A stretch of 64,000 nt of DNA from Acidimicrobiales bacterium. GTDB taxonomy: Bacteria; Actinomycetota; Acidimicrobiia; Acidimicrobiales; Aldehydirespiratoraceae. This document shows positions 1 through 8,573 of the stretch, one piece after another (within the stretch, counting starts at the first letter, position 1; each line of letters starts with the position of its first letter). The position numbers and the translations under genes were made by a program. The notes beneath the pieces were generated by a model. That model was given only the letters and a program-made list of their open reading frames with translations, had not been told where the DNA came from and searched no databases. The stretch covers positions 124,001 to 188,000 of the forward strand of contig JAWKIR010000003.1 of assembly GCA_041394245.1 (NCBI GenBank), in the 5' to 3' direction.

Positions 1-184
1 GCACCCGGCCCCGCTCCCGCGCCGCGGCACCGATGTAGACACCCGACTTGCCGCAATAGCTGCCGACCTCGAGGAACGGACCCTCCACCTCGACACCCTT
101 CGCCGCCTCGTGCAGCGCAACACCCTCGTCGGGCGGCATGAAGCCGCGAGCGGCCTCGGCGAACGTACGGATCTCGGGGTCCAT
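1..184 (-). CDS. class I SAM-dependent methyltransferase, 3'-truncated by window edge
   Basis: Only the first 61 codons lie in the window; the gene runs off its left end. The visible part has a glycine-containing motif I (LEVGSYCGKSGVYIG, about residues 39-53), typical of Rossmann-fold methyltransferases related to O-methyltransferases. The start ATG shares a base with the stop of the upstream GtrA-like gene (TGATG), so the two are translationally coupled. A role in modifying a cell-wall or secondary glycan or lipid is suggested only by the GtrA neighbour. The substrate cannot be judged. Confidence 0.7.
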   Translation of the reverse strand, partial: MDPEIRTFAEAARGFMPPDEGVALHEAAKGVEVEGPFLEVGSYCGKSGVYIGAAARERGRV

Positions 185-660
185 CACACCACTTCGACTT
201 CCACCTCGCGGCGCACGCCCCACATCATCCGGTCGAGCACGATGTACTTGGCGACCCACACCACACCGAAGGCCGAGAAGTTCACGCCGATCAGCACGAG
301 CGAGCTGTCGGTGAAGAATCCGGCGATCCCCACGCACAGACCGGAGAAGGTGAGGCCGATGAGCGCGAGGATCCAGAACGGCGCAACCTCGGCCTTCATC
401 GAGTTCGCGCCGCGCTGCTGCCACACCCAGCGACGACTCAGGATGTAGGCCGGGATCGTGCTCACCATCCACGCGATCAGCACCGACAGCACCCTATGGA
501 GCTCCAACACCGCGAGGCAGATCAGCAGCGTGCCGTTGCCGGTGAACACATTGACGACCGAGACGCCGCAGTAGCGGAGGATCTTCCTTCCGTGCTCCTC
601 GAGGAGGCGCGTCAGCCCCAGGCGCTCGACGGTCGACATGGGGGTGGAGGCTAGCGTCAT
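184..660 (-). CDS. GtrA-like membrane protein
   Basis: A 158-residue protein with four predicted membrane helices (about 33-52, 57-75, 92-115 and 120-142) and the family motif AYILSRRWVW at 71-80, at the end of helix 2. GtrA-family proteins are thought to help translocate undecaprenyl-phosphate-linked sugars across the membrane for cell-wall glycan or O-antigen modification. An alternative ATG lies 7 codons in. The gene is divergent from tesB and coupled to the methyltransferase downstream. The sugar carried is unknown. Confidence 0.85.
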   Translation of the reverse strand: MTLASTPMSTVERLGLTRLLEEHGRKILRYCGVSVVNVFTGNGTLLICLAVLELHRVLSVLIAWMVSTIPAYILSRRWVWQQRGANSMKAEVAPFWILALIGLTFSGLCVGIAGFFTDSSLVLIGVNFSAFGVVWVAKYIVLDRMMWGVRREVEVEVV

Positions 661-716
661 ACCCCTTCTTGTCGGCCGACCGCGGGCCGGTGTTGACCGT
701 GCGGCAGTATGTCCCC

Positions 717-1565
717 ATGCAGCACGACGTCGATGATCTGGTCGACCTCCTCGATCTCGAGGCGATCGAGGTCAACATCTTCCGCGGGGTGTCACCCGAC
801 GAGAACCGACAGCGGATCTTCGGAGGTCAGGTGGCGGGCCAGGCGCTCGTCGCGGCGGCCCGCACGATCGACGACGACCGCGCCGTGCACTCGCTCCACG
901 CCTACTTCCTGCGCCCCGGCGATCCGTCGGTCCCGGTCCTCTACGAGGTCGACCGCATCCGCGACGGTCGCTCGTTCACGACCCGACGCGTCGTCGCCAT
1001 CCAGCACGGTCGGGCCATCTTCAACCTCGCCGCGTCGTTCCACATCCACGAGCCGGGGCTCGAACACCTGGAGCCCATGCCCGACGTGCCCGCAGCCGAC
1101 GGACTCCCCACCCGGGCCGAGCGGTTCGCCGAGGCGGGGATGGACGACCCGTTCCCCGACCACCCGCACCCACTCGACTTCCGCTATGTGACGAGGAGCC
1201 CGCTCGATCGCGGCGATCCACAACCACCCGTGCAGCAGGTCTGGTTCCGCGCCGACGGCACGCTGCCCGACGACCAGGTGCTCCACACCTGCCTGCTCAC
1301 CTATGCGTCCGACATGACCCTGCTCGACACCACGCTGCTCCCCCACGGCACCGGTTCGGGTGACGACACGATCCAGATGGCCAGCCTGGACCACGCGATG
1401 TGGTTCCACGGCGAGTTCCGGGCCGATGAGTGGCTGCTCTACGACCAGCACACGCCGGCGGCCACCGGAGCGCGCGGCCTGGCCACCGGTCGCGTCTTCA
1501 CCCACGACGGTCGGCTGATCGCCAGCGTCGTGCAGGAAGGCCTGATCCGAAAGGTGCCCAAGTGA
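717..1565 (+). CDS. tesB: acyl-CoA thioesterase II (TesB family)
   Basis: A 282-residue double-hotdog acyl-CoA thioesterase, which hydrolyses fatty acyl-CoA to free acid and CoA in the cytosol. The N-terminal hotdog carries FGGQVAGQALVAAARTI and the C-terminal half has the conserved block with SLDHAMWFHG followed by GLATGRVFTHDGRLIAS. Length matches the family. The open frame extends 16 codons upstream, but ATG 717 is preferred: it starts the conserved domain and sits 6 nt after CAGTAT (705-710), suggesting a leaderless transcript. Its stop overlaps the start of the next gene (GTGA). Confidence 0.9.
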   Translation: MQHDVDDLVDLLDLEAIEVNIFRGVSPDENRQRIFGGQVAGQALVAAARTIDDDRAVHSLHAYFLRPGDPSVPVLYEVDRIRDGRSFTTRRVVAIQHGRAIFNLAASFHIHEPGLEHLEPMPDVPAADGLPTRAERFAEAGMDDPFPDHPHPLDFRYVTRSPLDRGDPQPPVQQVWFRADGTLPDDQVLHTCLLTYASDMTLLDTTLLPHGTGSGDDTIQMASLDHAMWFHGEFRADEWLLYDQHTPAATGARGLATGRVFTHDGRLIASVVQEGLIRKVPK

Positions 1566-2839
1566 GGGTCCACCGTTCCGTCGCCGTGCTCATCGCGCTC
1601 ACGCTCCTCGCCGCGGCGTGTGGCAACGACGACCCCGTCGGCGAGTCGTCGGTCACCACGGTCCCGGTCGTGACCACGGCCCCCACCACGTCGGCCGAAA
1701 CCACCGACCCGGCCACCGACGAGACATCCGACGAGACCGCGACCACGACGACCACCGAGGCCCCCGACCCCCGTTCGGTCAACGGCAATCTCACCCGGGT
1801 GAGCGTTGCGCCGTCGGTCCTCGGAACCTTCCGGGAACCGGTCGACATCGCGGTCGCGCCCGACGGCGAACTCTGGCTGGCGCAACGACAGGGCATCGTC
1901 TCCGTGCTCGACCCGGTCACCGGCGAACTCGGCGACACACTGGTCGACCTCTCGGCCGAGACCGTGGCGGGAGGCGAGCGCGGTCTGCTGGGCCTCGCGG
2001 TCGACGCCGACAACCTCTACGTCAACTTCACCGACCTCGACGGCACCACGAACATCGACGCGTTCGTGCTCGATGCCGCCGGCCGGCCCGGCGAACGCCA
2101 CCATCTGCTGTCGATCGAGCAGCCGTTCGCCAACCACAACGGGGGCGGGCTCCAGATCGGCCCCGACGGACACCTCTACATCGGCGTGGGCGACGGCGGC
2201 TCGGGGGGCGATCCCCTCGGCGCCGGCCAGGACCCGACCCAGATCCTCGGCTCGCTCCTGCGCATCGATCCGACCCCCGGCGCGGCGACCCCCTACGCGA
2301 TCCCCGCCGACAATCCGTATGCCGACGGCGAGAACGGTCGGCCGGAGATCTTCGCGATCGGGCTGCGCAACCCCTGGCGCTTCTCGTTCGATCCGATCAC
2401 CGACGACCTGTGGATCGCCGACGTCGGCCAGAACCAGTGGGAAGAGGTCGACCTCCTCCTCGGCGCCAACGGCTTCGGTCTGGGTGCCAACCTCGGATGG
2501 AATCTGCGAGAGGGCACCCACGAATACAGCGGCGCCCGACCCGAGGCCAACGTCGACCCGGTGTTCGAGTATCCCCACGCCGGCAGCACCCCGAGCGGCT
2601 GCAGCATCAGCGGCGGGGTCGTCTACCGGGGCCTCAACATCCCCGACCTCATCGGCTCCTACGTGTTCGGCGACTATTGCGAGTCGTCGCTGTGGGCCCT
2701 GTCGATCGTCGACGACGCCGTCGTGTTCCGCGATCTCGGAGTACCGGTCGACAACCTGGTGGGCGTCGTCGCCGATGCCGACGGCGAGCTGCTCGCCCTG
2801 TCGCTCAGTGGCGACGTGACCCGCATCGTCGCGGTGTGA
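1562..2839 (+). CDS. PQQ-dependent sugar dehydrogenase-type lipoprotein (GSDH/sorbosone dehydrogenase family)
   Basis: A 425-residue secreted lipoprotein. GTG 1562 overlaps the tesB stop and gives a clean signal peptide ending LTLLAAAC (lipid Cys20), then a Thr/Asp/Glu-rich tether to about residue 75. The six-bladed soluble aldose dehydrogenase domain follows, with the family blocks NHNGGGLQIGPDGHLYIG (catalytic His region), GLRNPWRFSFD and WNLREG. Members oxidise aldose sugars at the C1 hydroxyl using PQQ, outside the cytoplasm. No PQQ biosynthesis genes are in the window and the true substrate is unknown. It is coupled by GTGA to the transglycosylase. Confidence 0.85.
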   Translation: MRVHRSVAVLIALTLLAAACGNDDPVGESSVTTVPVVTTAPTTSAETTDPATDETSDETATTTTTEAPDPRSVNGNLTRVSVAPSVLGTFREPVDIAVAPDGELWLAQRQGIVSVLDPVTGELGDTLVDLSAETVAGGERGLLGLAVDADNLYVNFTDLDGTTNIDAFVLDAAGRPGERHHLLSIEQPFANHNGGGLQIGPDGHLYIGVGDGGSGGDPLGAGQDPTQILGSLLRIDPTPGAATPYAIPADNPYADGENGRPEIFAIGLRNPWRFSFDPITDDLWIADVGQNQWEEVDLLLGANGFGLGANLGWNLREGTHEYSGARPEANVDPVFEYPHAGSTPSGCSISGGVVYRGLNIPDLIGSYVFGDYCESSLWALSIVDDAVVFRDLGVPVDNLVGVVADADGELLALSLSGDVTRIVAV

Positions 2840-3834
2840 GAGGGCGCCGTCGTCTCCTGACCGGTGCCCTCCTCACCGTGGCCGCGGTCAGCGGAGCATG
2901 CGCCGAAGGCGCCCGCCCCGAGCTGACCGAAGTGACGCTGGCGCCGACCAGCTCGACCACGACGCTCGCACCGACGAGCACGACGACCGAGGCGCCGGTC
3001 GTGCACCCCCCGGCCCCGGACGGACGCGTGTATCCGGCCGTACCCGCCGATCCGATCGCGGCGGCCGAGCGTCTCTACGAGATCGAGCGACGGATCCACT
3101 CCGAGGATCCGGAAACAATCGGAGCACGGGCCTGGGCCGATCTCGCCCACGAGCAACAGATGCTCTACCGGATCATCGGCCGCAACGCCGAGTGGATCCG
3201 CACCACACTCGCCGACGCCCCCGACGAGTACCTGACGATCATCGAACGGCACCTCGCGGCGCGACAGGCGATCGGCGACATCGGCCACGGCGGCGACCCG
3301 CCGGTCAACGTCCCTGCGTGGGAGATCGTGGAGCCGCTCGACGCCGACGAACTCCGAGCGCTCTACGAATCGGCCGAAGCGTCGACCGGGATCCCCTGGT
3401 CGTTCCTCGCGGCCATCAACCTGATCGAGACGGGCTTCGGACGAATCGACGGGCTCTCGACCGCGGGCGCACAGGGACCGATGCAGTTCCTCCCCACCAC
3501 CTGGGAAGAGGTCAGCGACGGCGACATCGACGATCCCCACGACGCGATTCCTGCCGCCGCCCGCTATCTCGTGCGCCGTGGCGGACCCGACGACATGCAC
3601 AACGCGCTGTTCGGCTACAACAACTCCGACGCCTACGTCGCCGCGGTGACCCACTACGCGAATCTGTTCCGCGACGACCCGTCGTCGTTCCTGGCCGCGC
3701 ACGCATGGGAGATCCACTACTCGGCCGCGATCGGTGACCTCTGGTTCCCTGTCGGCTACCGACGCGAGGAGGCGCAGCCGGTGACCGACTATCTGGACGA
3801 GGCGCCGTGGTCGGCGCCACCTCCCGCCGCCTGA
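2836..3834 (+). CDS. lytic murein transglycosylase (SLT domain), probable lipoprotein
   Basis: A 332-residue exported protein. GTG 2836 overlaps the preceding stop. The signal peptide ends SGAC (Cys22; a weak lipobox), followed by a Thr/Pro-rich linker to about residue 60 and a helical region to about 180. The C-terminal SLT fold is clear: catalytic Glu198 in NLIETGFG, GAQGPMQFLPTTW at 211-223 and ALFGYNNSDAYV at 257-268. Such enzymes cleave peptidoglycan glycan strands, forming 1,6-anhydro ends during wall turnover. The long reading frame open upstream in this phase is a shadow of the dehydrogenase gene. Confidence 0.85.
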   Translation: MRGRRRLLTGALLTVAAVSGACAEGARPELTEVTLAPTSSTTTLAPTSTTTEAPVVHPPAPDGRVYPAVPADPIAAAERLYEIERRIHSEDPETIGARAWADLAHEQQMLYRIIGRNAEWIRTTLADAPDEYLTIIERHLAARQAIGDIGHGGDPPVNVPAWEIVEPLDADELRALYESAEASTGIPWSFLAAINLIETGFGRIDGLSTAGAQGPMQFLPTTWEEVSDGDIDDPHDAIPAAARYLVRRGGPDDMHNALFGYNNSDAYVAAVTHYANLFRDDPSSFLAAHAWEIHYSAAIGDLWFPVGYRREEAQPVTDYLDEAPWSAPPPAA

Positions 3835-3850
3835 CCTCTACGCTCGGCCC

Positions 3851-4297
3851 ATGGTCGAGACGTACATCGCAACCGAGTGCAACGCCGAACTGCGCGAGGC
3901 AATGGACCGGCTGGTCCCCCAGCTGTCGAAGTCGAACCCCCCGCCGACCGACGATGCGCTGCAGGAGATGATCGATTCCGACGCGTCGATCCTCTTCATG
4001 GCCCGTGACGAGACCGGCATCCTCGGCACGCTCACGCTCATCCTCTTCCGGATCCCTACCGGCATCCGGGCATGGATCGAAGACGTGATCGTCGACGAGG
4101 CCGCCCGCGGCAAGGGCGTCGGTCGCATCCTCAACGAGGCGGCGATCGAACATGCCTTTGCCGCCGGCGCCATCACCGTCGACCTGACGTCACGCCCGAG
4201 TCGCGAGGCGGCCAACCGCCTCTATCAGCGCATCGGGTTCGTTCAGCGCGACACCAACGTCTATCGATTCAGCCCACCCGAACAGCAGGACTCGTAG
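3851..4297 (+). CDS. GNAT family N-acetyltransferase
   Basis: A 148-residue GCN5-related acetyltransferase. The acetyl-CoA pyrophosphate loop is visible as ARGKGVG within VIVDEAARGKGVGRILNEAA, followed by the beta5-alpha4 segment SREAANRLYQRIGF. Substrate is not predictable. ATG 3851 lies 6 nt after TACGCT (3839-3844) with no Shine-Dalgarno sequence, which points to leaderless expression. The stop abuts the stop of the convergent aldehyde dehydrogenase (TAG then CTA), with no terminator between. Confidence 0.85.
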   Translation: MVETYIATECNAELREAMDRLVPQLSKSNPPPTDDALQEMIDSDASILFMARDETGILGTLTLILFRIPTGIRAWIEDVIVDEAARGKGVGRILNEAAIEHAFAAGAITVDLTSRPSREAANRLYQRIGFVQRDTNVYRFSPPEQQDS

Positions 4298-5734
4298 CTA
4301 AGCGGGGAGCAGGACCGACTGGATCTCGGTGAAGGGACCGAAGCCCTCCGGGCCGAGCTCCCGACCGATGCCGCTCTTCTTGAAGCCACCGAACGGGCTC
4401 GCCATGTCGAGGATCGCCGCGCTGTTGACCGCGACCACCCCGGTGCGGATCTGGCCGGCGATCTCGGCGGCCCGGTCGATGTCCTGCGTCCACACCGAAC
4501 CGCTGAGGCCGTAGTCGCTGTCGTTGGCGATCGTGATCGCTTCGTCGACGGTGTCGTACTTGATGCACGACAGCACCGGCCCGAAGATCTCCTCACGGGC
4601 GATCTTCATGTCGTTGGTGACATCACGGAACACCGTGGGCTCGACGAAGAATCCCTTCTCCATGTCGGCGAGGTTGCCACCGGTGACGACGACGGCACCC
4701 GCGTCCTTGCCGGCCTGGAGGTAGCCACCGACCTTTTCGTGCTGACGCTTCGCCACCAGCGGGCCGAGCACCATCGCCGGATCGGTCGGGTCGCCGTAGG
4801 GCAGTGCGCCGACGGCGGCACCGAGCGCTTCGGTGATCTCGTCGTAGCGGCTGCTCGGCACGAGGATGCGGGTCTGGGCGCCGCACGCCTGGCCGGTGTT
4901 GAGCATGCCCGACATCACGAGATCCCCCATGACGGCGTCGAGATCGACGTCCTCCAGCACGATGGCGGCCGACTTGCCGCCGAGCTCGAGGGTGCAACGC
5001 TTGATCTGCTCACCACAGATGCCGCCGACGATGCCGCCGGTGAGGGCCGAGCCGGTGAAGCTGACCTTGTCGATGTCGTTGTGACGGACGAGGTACTCGC
5101 TGCCGACACGATCGGCCGAGACGACGTTGACGACCCCGGCGGGAAGGCCCGCCTCCTTCGCGCACTCGCCGATGAGGCGGCCGTGCAGCGGTGTCTCGGG
5201 AGCGGTCTTCAGGATCATCGTCGAACCGGTGGCGATGACCGGGCCGAGCTTCATGGCCGCGATGAACAGCGGGACGTTCCACGGCACGATGCCGGCGCAC
5301 ACGCCGACCGGCTGGCGGTTGACGAGCACCCTCTGACCCATGGATCCCTGACGCTGCTCCTGCCAGGCGTAGTTCTTCGCGATGTTGACGTATTGGTCGA
5401 GCACCATCGTCGATGCGAAGACCTGCATCATCATCGACTGGGTCGCCGGCGTGCCCACCTCGGCCGTGATGACCTCGGCGAACTCCTGGGCCCGGGCCTG
5501 GATCGCCTGTGAGAAACGGCTCAGCGCCTCGACCCGCTCATCGGGCGTCCATGTGCGCCACTCGCCGTTGAACGCAGCGACCGAGCTCGCGACCGCCCGA
5601 TCGATGTCGGCCGGTCCACAGTCGGGCACCGAACCGATCACGGCCTCGGTCGCCGGGTTGATGACCTCGATGCGGTCCGTTGCCGTTGCGGTGACATGTT
5701 CGTTGTCGATGAAGATGGTGGTCTGGTCGTCCAT
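4298..5734 (-). CDS. aldehyde dehydrogenase (NAD(P)+-dependent)
   Basis: A 478-residue enzyme of the ALDH superfamily, oxidising an aldehyde to the acid. Catalytic Glu250 (TLELGGKSA) and nucleophile Cys284 (NTGQACGAQT) are present, as are the cofactor-binding block WNVP at 152-155 and Lys176 in MILKTAPETP. Length is normal. ATG 5734 was chosen over an open upstream extension because the domain starts there and TAACGT (5742-5747) lies 7 nt before it, a leaderless arrangement. It stands alone, so the substrate is open; the sequence resembles broad-range betaine-aldehyde-type enzymes only in general form. Confidence 0.9.
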   Translation of the reverse strand: MDDQTTIFIDNEHVTATATDRIEVINPATEAVIGSVPDCGPADIDRAVASSVAAFNGEWRTWTPDERVEALSRFSQAIQARAQEFAEVITAEVGTPATQSMMMQVFASTMVLDQYVNIAKNYAWQEQRQGSMGQRVLVNRQPVGVCAGIVPWNVPLFIAAMKLGPVIATGSTMILKTAPETPLHGRLIGECAKEAGLPAGVVNVVSADRVGSEYLVRHNDIDKVSFTGSALTGGIVGGICGEQIKRCTLELGGKSAAIVLEDVDLDAVMGDLVMSGMLNTGQACGAQTRILVPSSRYDEITEALGAAVGALPYGDPTDPAMVLGPLVAKRQHEKVGGYLQAGKDAGAVVVTGGNLADMEKGFFVEPTVFRDVTNDMKIAREEIFGPVLSCIKYDTVDEAITIANDSDYGLSGSVWTQDIDRAAEIAGQIRTGVVAVNSAAILDMASPFGGFKKSGIGRELGPEGFGPFTEIQSVLLPA

Positions 5735-5838
5735 GGACCAGACGTTAGCCACGCCGTCCGTCCGTGCCCAGATGGGCCGTTCGGCACGAATCCGAAAATA
5801 TGTCAGTTCAATGACGGAACCGACCCGCCGAGACGTAG

Positions 5839-5844
5839 TACGAT
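5839..5844 (+). promoter_or_regulatory. -10 element TACGAT for the small protein gene
   Basis: TACGAT is close to the actinobacterial -10 consensus. A start of transcription about 7 nt downstream would fall at or next to an in-frame ATG (5850), while the Shine-Dalgarno-supported GTG lies 50 nt further on. No convincing -35 hexamer is seen. Confidence 0.45.
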
Positions 5845-5900
5845 GCCCGATGCGGGTAGGTCGGCTCGTCCCCCAGGGGTCGGCTTCCAAGGAGATTCAG

Positions 5901-6044
5901 GTGTCCATCTCGAAGATCACCGGCGGCTATGTCTTGGCGAACGGGGTCGACCGCGCCACTGCAGATGCGTTACGAAAGCAATACGACGGTGCAGTCGTGA
6001 GCCGCAACGCGGATGGCACCTACCGGGTGACCCGAGCACGCTGA
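5901..6044 (+). CDS. small conserved-looking protein, 47 aa, unknown function
   Basis: GTG 5901 has a strong Shine-Dalgarno sequence (AAGGAG, 5889-5894) at ideal spacing. The 47-residue product (starts VSISKITGG, ends TYRVTRAR) has a mixed beta-alpha-beta look with no signal, membrane segment or cysteine. An in-frame ATG at 5850, 5 nt after the TACGAT -10 element, would give a 64-residue leaderless form. It precedes the PAC2 gene by 27 nt. I do not recognise the family. Confidence 0.6.
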   Translation: MSISKITGGYVLANGVDRATADALRKQYDGAVVSRNADGTYRVTRAR

Positions 6045-6071
6045 GGCTCTCGCGCCGATAGCGTTGCGGGC

Positions 6072-6968
6072 GTGTCGACGCACGAGAAGTCTCCTGCCCA
6101 CGTCCGCTGGCTCTCCAATGTTCCCGAGCTCCGCTCGCCGGTGCTGATCACCGCTTTCGAGGGCTGGAACGATGCCGGCGATGCTGCCAGTATCGCCGCG
6201 GCCCACCTCGCCGATCGTTGGGACGGCACCGCGCTCGCCGAGATCGACGCTGAACACTTCTACGACTTCAGCACGACCCGCCCGCTCGTCCAGCTCGACG
6301 AAGACCGTCAACGTTCCCTCGTCTGGCCGACGAACCAGTTCCGGGCCTGCCGGGTCCCCGGGGCGTCCCGCGATGCCGTCGTCCTGCTCGGCCTCGAACC
6401 CCAGCTCCGCTGGCGCACCTTCTGCGATCAGATCATCGAGACGGCACGGGCGCTCGATGTCAGCCAGATCATCACCCTCGGCTCGCTGCTGGCCGACGTG
6501 CCCCACTCCCGGCCCGTCGAGGTCTATGGCGCGACCGACGACGCGACGCTGATGGCCGAGCTCGAGCTCGAACCGTCCACCTACGAAGGACCCACCGGCA
6601 TCGTCGGCGTTCTCGCCACCCAGTGCCGCGATGCCGAGATCCCCACTGCATCGGTGTGGGCCGCCGTCCCCTCCTACGTGCCGGGCGCGCCATCGCCCAA
6701 GGCCGGGCTCGCGCTCGTGGAGCGCGTCTGTGAGGTCATCGGCACGTCGATCTACTGCACCGACCTCGAGATCGCCGCGGCGACCTATGAGCGCCAGGTC
6801 GACCAGCTCGTCGCCGAAGACGACGACACCGCGGCCTATGTGGCCGATCTCGAAGACGCGTGGGACGACGAGGACGAACACGGCGAGGTCGAGATCGACG
6901 AGGAACTCGACGACGACCCCGAAACCCTCCTGGCCGAAGTCGAGCAGTTCCTGCGCGACAACGAGTAA
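6072..6968 (+). CDS. PAC2 family protein
   Basis: A 298-residue member of the PAC2 (proteasome assembly chaperone 2-like) family common in actinobacteria. The opening ITAFEGWNDAGDAA and the later block LGSLLADVPHSRP are typical; the last 45 residues are a strongly acidic tail. Some actinobacteria have a proteasome, but no proteasome gene is in the window, so a link is only familial. GTG 6072 follows TAGCGT (6059-6064) by 7 nt, with no Shine-Dalgarno sequence, so it is probably leaderless. It converges on the hydrolase gene. Confidence 0.85.
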   Translation: MSTHEKSPAHVRWLSNVPELRSPVLITAFEGWNDAGDAASIAAAHLADRWDGTALAEIDAEHFYDFSTTRPLVQLDEDRQRSLVWPTNQFRACRVPGASRDAVVLLGLEPQLRWRTFCDQIIETARALDVSQIITLGSLLADVPHSRPVEVYGATDDATLMAELELEPSTYEGPTGIVGVLATQCRDAEIPTASVWAAVPSYVPGAPSPKAGLALVERVCEVIGTSIYCTDLEIAAATYERQVDQLVAEDDDTAAYVADLEDAWDDEDEHGEVEIDEELDDDPETLLAEVEQFLRDNE

Positions 6969-6989
6969 CTGTCGAGCCGTCGTTCGCGG

Positions 6990-7832
6990 TCAGAGATGGC
7001 GGTTGAGCCAGGCGATCACGGTGTCGACGATCTCGAGACCCTCGGCCTCGTTGAAGAGCTCGTGGCGGAGACCGTCGTAGAGGATCCGTTCGGCGTTGGG
7101 GAGCGTCTCGAAGATGTCGCTCGCCGAGGCCGGGACCAGACGGTCGTCGGTGCCGTGCAGCACCAACGTCGGCATCGCGATGTTGTCGATACCGGCTCGC
7201 GCCTCAGTCATGGCGGTCATCAACTCATGGCCCAGCCGAGCGGTCGGAAACGGGACCCGATAGGGATCGGCGTAGAAGACCTCGCCGACCTTCGGATCCT
7301 TCGACAACAGCGCCGGGTCGCCTTTCTCCCTGACCTCGAACCTGGGCGCGATCCGGCTCGCGAGTGGTGCGACCAGGCGGAGATGGGTCGGAATCTCGGC
7401 GTCGAGCGCCGGACCCGAGAGCACGAGGAGATCCGGTTGGGGACGGTCGGTGTCGACGGCGTACCGGGTCGCCATGAGCCCACCCATCGAGTGGCCGAGC
7501 AGCACTGTCGGCAGGCCGAACTCACGCACCTGTGCGAGCTGATCCTCGACGTCGTCGGTGAACCGGGACCAGCGGTCGACGTGACCGCGGCGTCCTCCAC
7601 TGCGTCCGTAGCCGCGATGATCGATGGCGACGACCTCGAAACCCGCATCGGCGAGGCGCCGGCCGACATGTTCGTAGCGTCCGCTGTGTTCGGCGATGCC
7701 GTGGAGCAGGAGCACTGCGCCGTGCGCGTCGCCCGCTGGCTGCCAACGGCGACGAAGCTGCACGAGACCGTCGCGGGTCGTCCCGTGGTCGGCGGCGGAG
7801 GTGACGGGTTCGTAGGCGGTGGGGGTGGTCAT
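6990..7832 (-). CDS. alpha/beta hydrolase, monoacylglycerol lipase-like
   Basis: A 280-residue serine hydrolase. The nucleophile Ser115 sits in GHSMGG, the oxyanion strand in LLLHGIAEHSGRY, the acid in HGTDDRLVPA and the histidine in GLRHELFNE, the set seen in monoglyceride lipases and lysophospholipases (Hydrolase_4). It probably cleaves mono-acyl lipids in the cytosol. Its ATG overlaps the stop of the upstream NUDIX gene by ATGA, so the two are co-translated. Confidence 0.88.
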   Translation of the reverse strand: MTTPTAYEPVTSAADHGTTRDGLVQLRRRWQPAGDAHGAVLLLHGIAEHSGRYEHVGRRLADAGFEVVAIDHRGYGRSGGRRGHVDRWSRFTDDVEDQLAQVREFGLPTVLLGHSMGGLMATRYAVDTDRPQPDLLVLSGPALDAEIPTHLRLVAPLASRIAPRFEVREKGDPALLSKDPKVGEVFYADPYRVPFPTARLGHELMTAMTEARAGIDNIAMPTLVLHGTDDRLVPASASDIFETLPNAERILYDGLRHELFNEAEGLEIVDTVIAWLNRHL

Positions 7833-8542
7833 CGGGCGTCCTCGTGGTCGGCATCGCCCCGCCACGGCGGGTTGCGCGGATGATCGAACTGTACGGCGAG
7901 ATCCTCGCCCCTGATGGCCCGGAAGGCCTGATCGGCCCAGAGCTCGGCGTTGGCCGTCGGCACCGGGAGGGCATCCTCGGCGAACCAACCGACGTCGCTG
8001 CATTCGAGGGGATGCGGGTTGAGTCCTCCGCCGGTCATCCGACAGTGGAAGACGAGCGAGATCAGCGGGATGCGGGTGAAGCCACGGCGTTGCCCGTCGA
8101 GGATCGCGATGGGACGCACCACGTCGCACTCGATGCCGGTTTCCTCGTAGACCTCCTTCACCACGACCTCGGCCGGCGAATAGCCGACGTCGGCCCAGCC
8201 GGTCGGGTAGAGCCAGACCCCCGAGTCGGCTCGCTGGATCAGCAGCAGCTCGCCGGCGTCGTTGCCGACCACCGCGCCAACGGTGATCTTCGGGGTGACG
8301 TAGCCGGCGACACCGGCGCCCACCCGATCGAGCCATTCCTGCACCTGCTCCTCGGGATGGAACCCTCCCTCGACATGGGACCGGATGTCGGCCGCCACGG
8401 CGAGCACCTCCTCGAAGCGTTCGCGCTCGTAGAGGTTCTCGGTGAAGCCGAGCCCGGTCCGGGCGGTGGCCGAGAGGGCCTCGGCCCACCGGATCAGTTC
8501 ACGCTCGGTGGCCCGGCGCGGCGCGGGAGGCATGTCGTTCAC
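7829..8542 (-). CDS. NUDIX hydrolase with N-terminal NUDIX-associated domain
   Basis: About 237 residues: an N-terminal helical region (about 10-75) as in YjhB-type ADP-ribose/nucleotide pyrophosphatases, then the NUDIX core. The signature is recognisable (KEVYEETGI with the three metal-binding Glu), but the Glu normally 8 residues before KE is Tyr, in ADVGYSPAE. It hydrolyses an X-linked nucleoside diphosphate of unknown identity. GTG 8542 is favoured because TAGGGT (8550-8555) lies 7 nt upstream; ATG 8533 is a possible alternative three codons in. Confidence 0.82.
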   Translation of the reverse strand: MNDMPPAPRRATERELIRWAEALSATARTGLGFTENLYERERFEEVLAVAADIRSHVEGGFHPEEQVQEWLDRVGAGVAGYVTPKITVGAVVGNDAGELLLIQRADSGVWLYPTGWADVGYSPAEVVVKEVYEETGIECDVVRPIAILDGQRRGFTRIPLISLVFHCRMTGGGLNPHPLECSDVGWFAEDALPVPTANAELWADQAFRAIRGEDLAVQFDHPRNPPWRGDADHEDAR

Positions 8543-8573
8543 ACCACGAACCCTACGCAACCTGCGGCACCGG

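Noticed and set aside
1439..2578. Long minus-strand open frame antisense to the sugar dehydrogenase
   Set aside because: Repetitive Val/Gly/Asp/Arg composition typical of a shadow frame in GC-rich DNA; the plus-strand gene has a signal peptide, family motifs and a coupled start.
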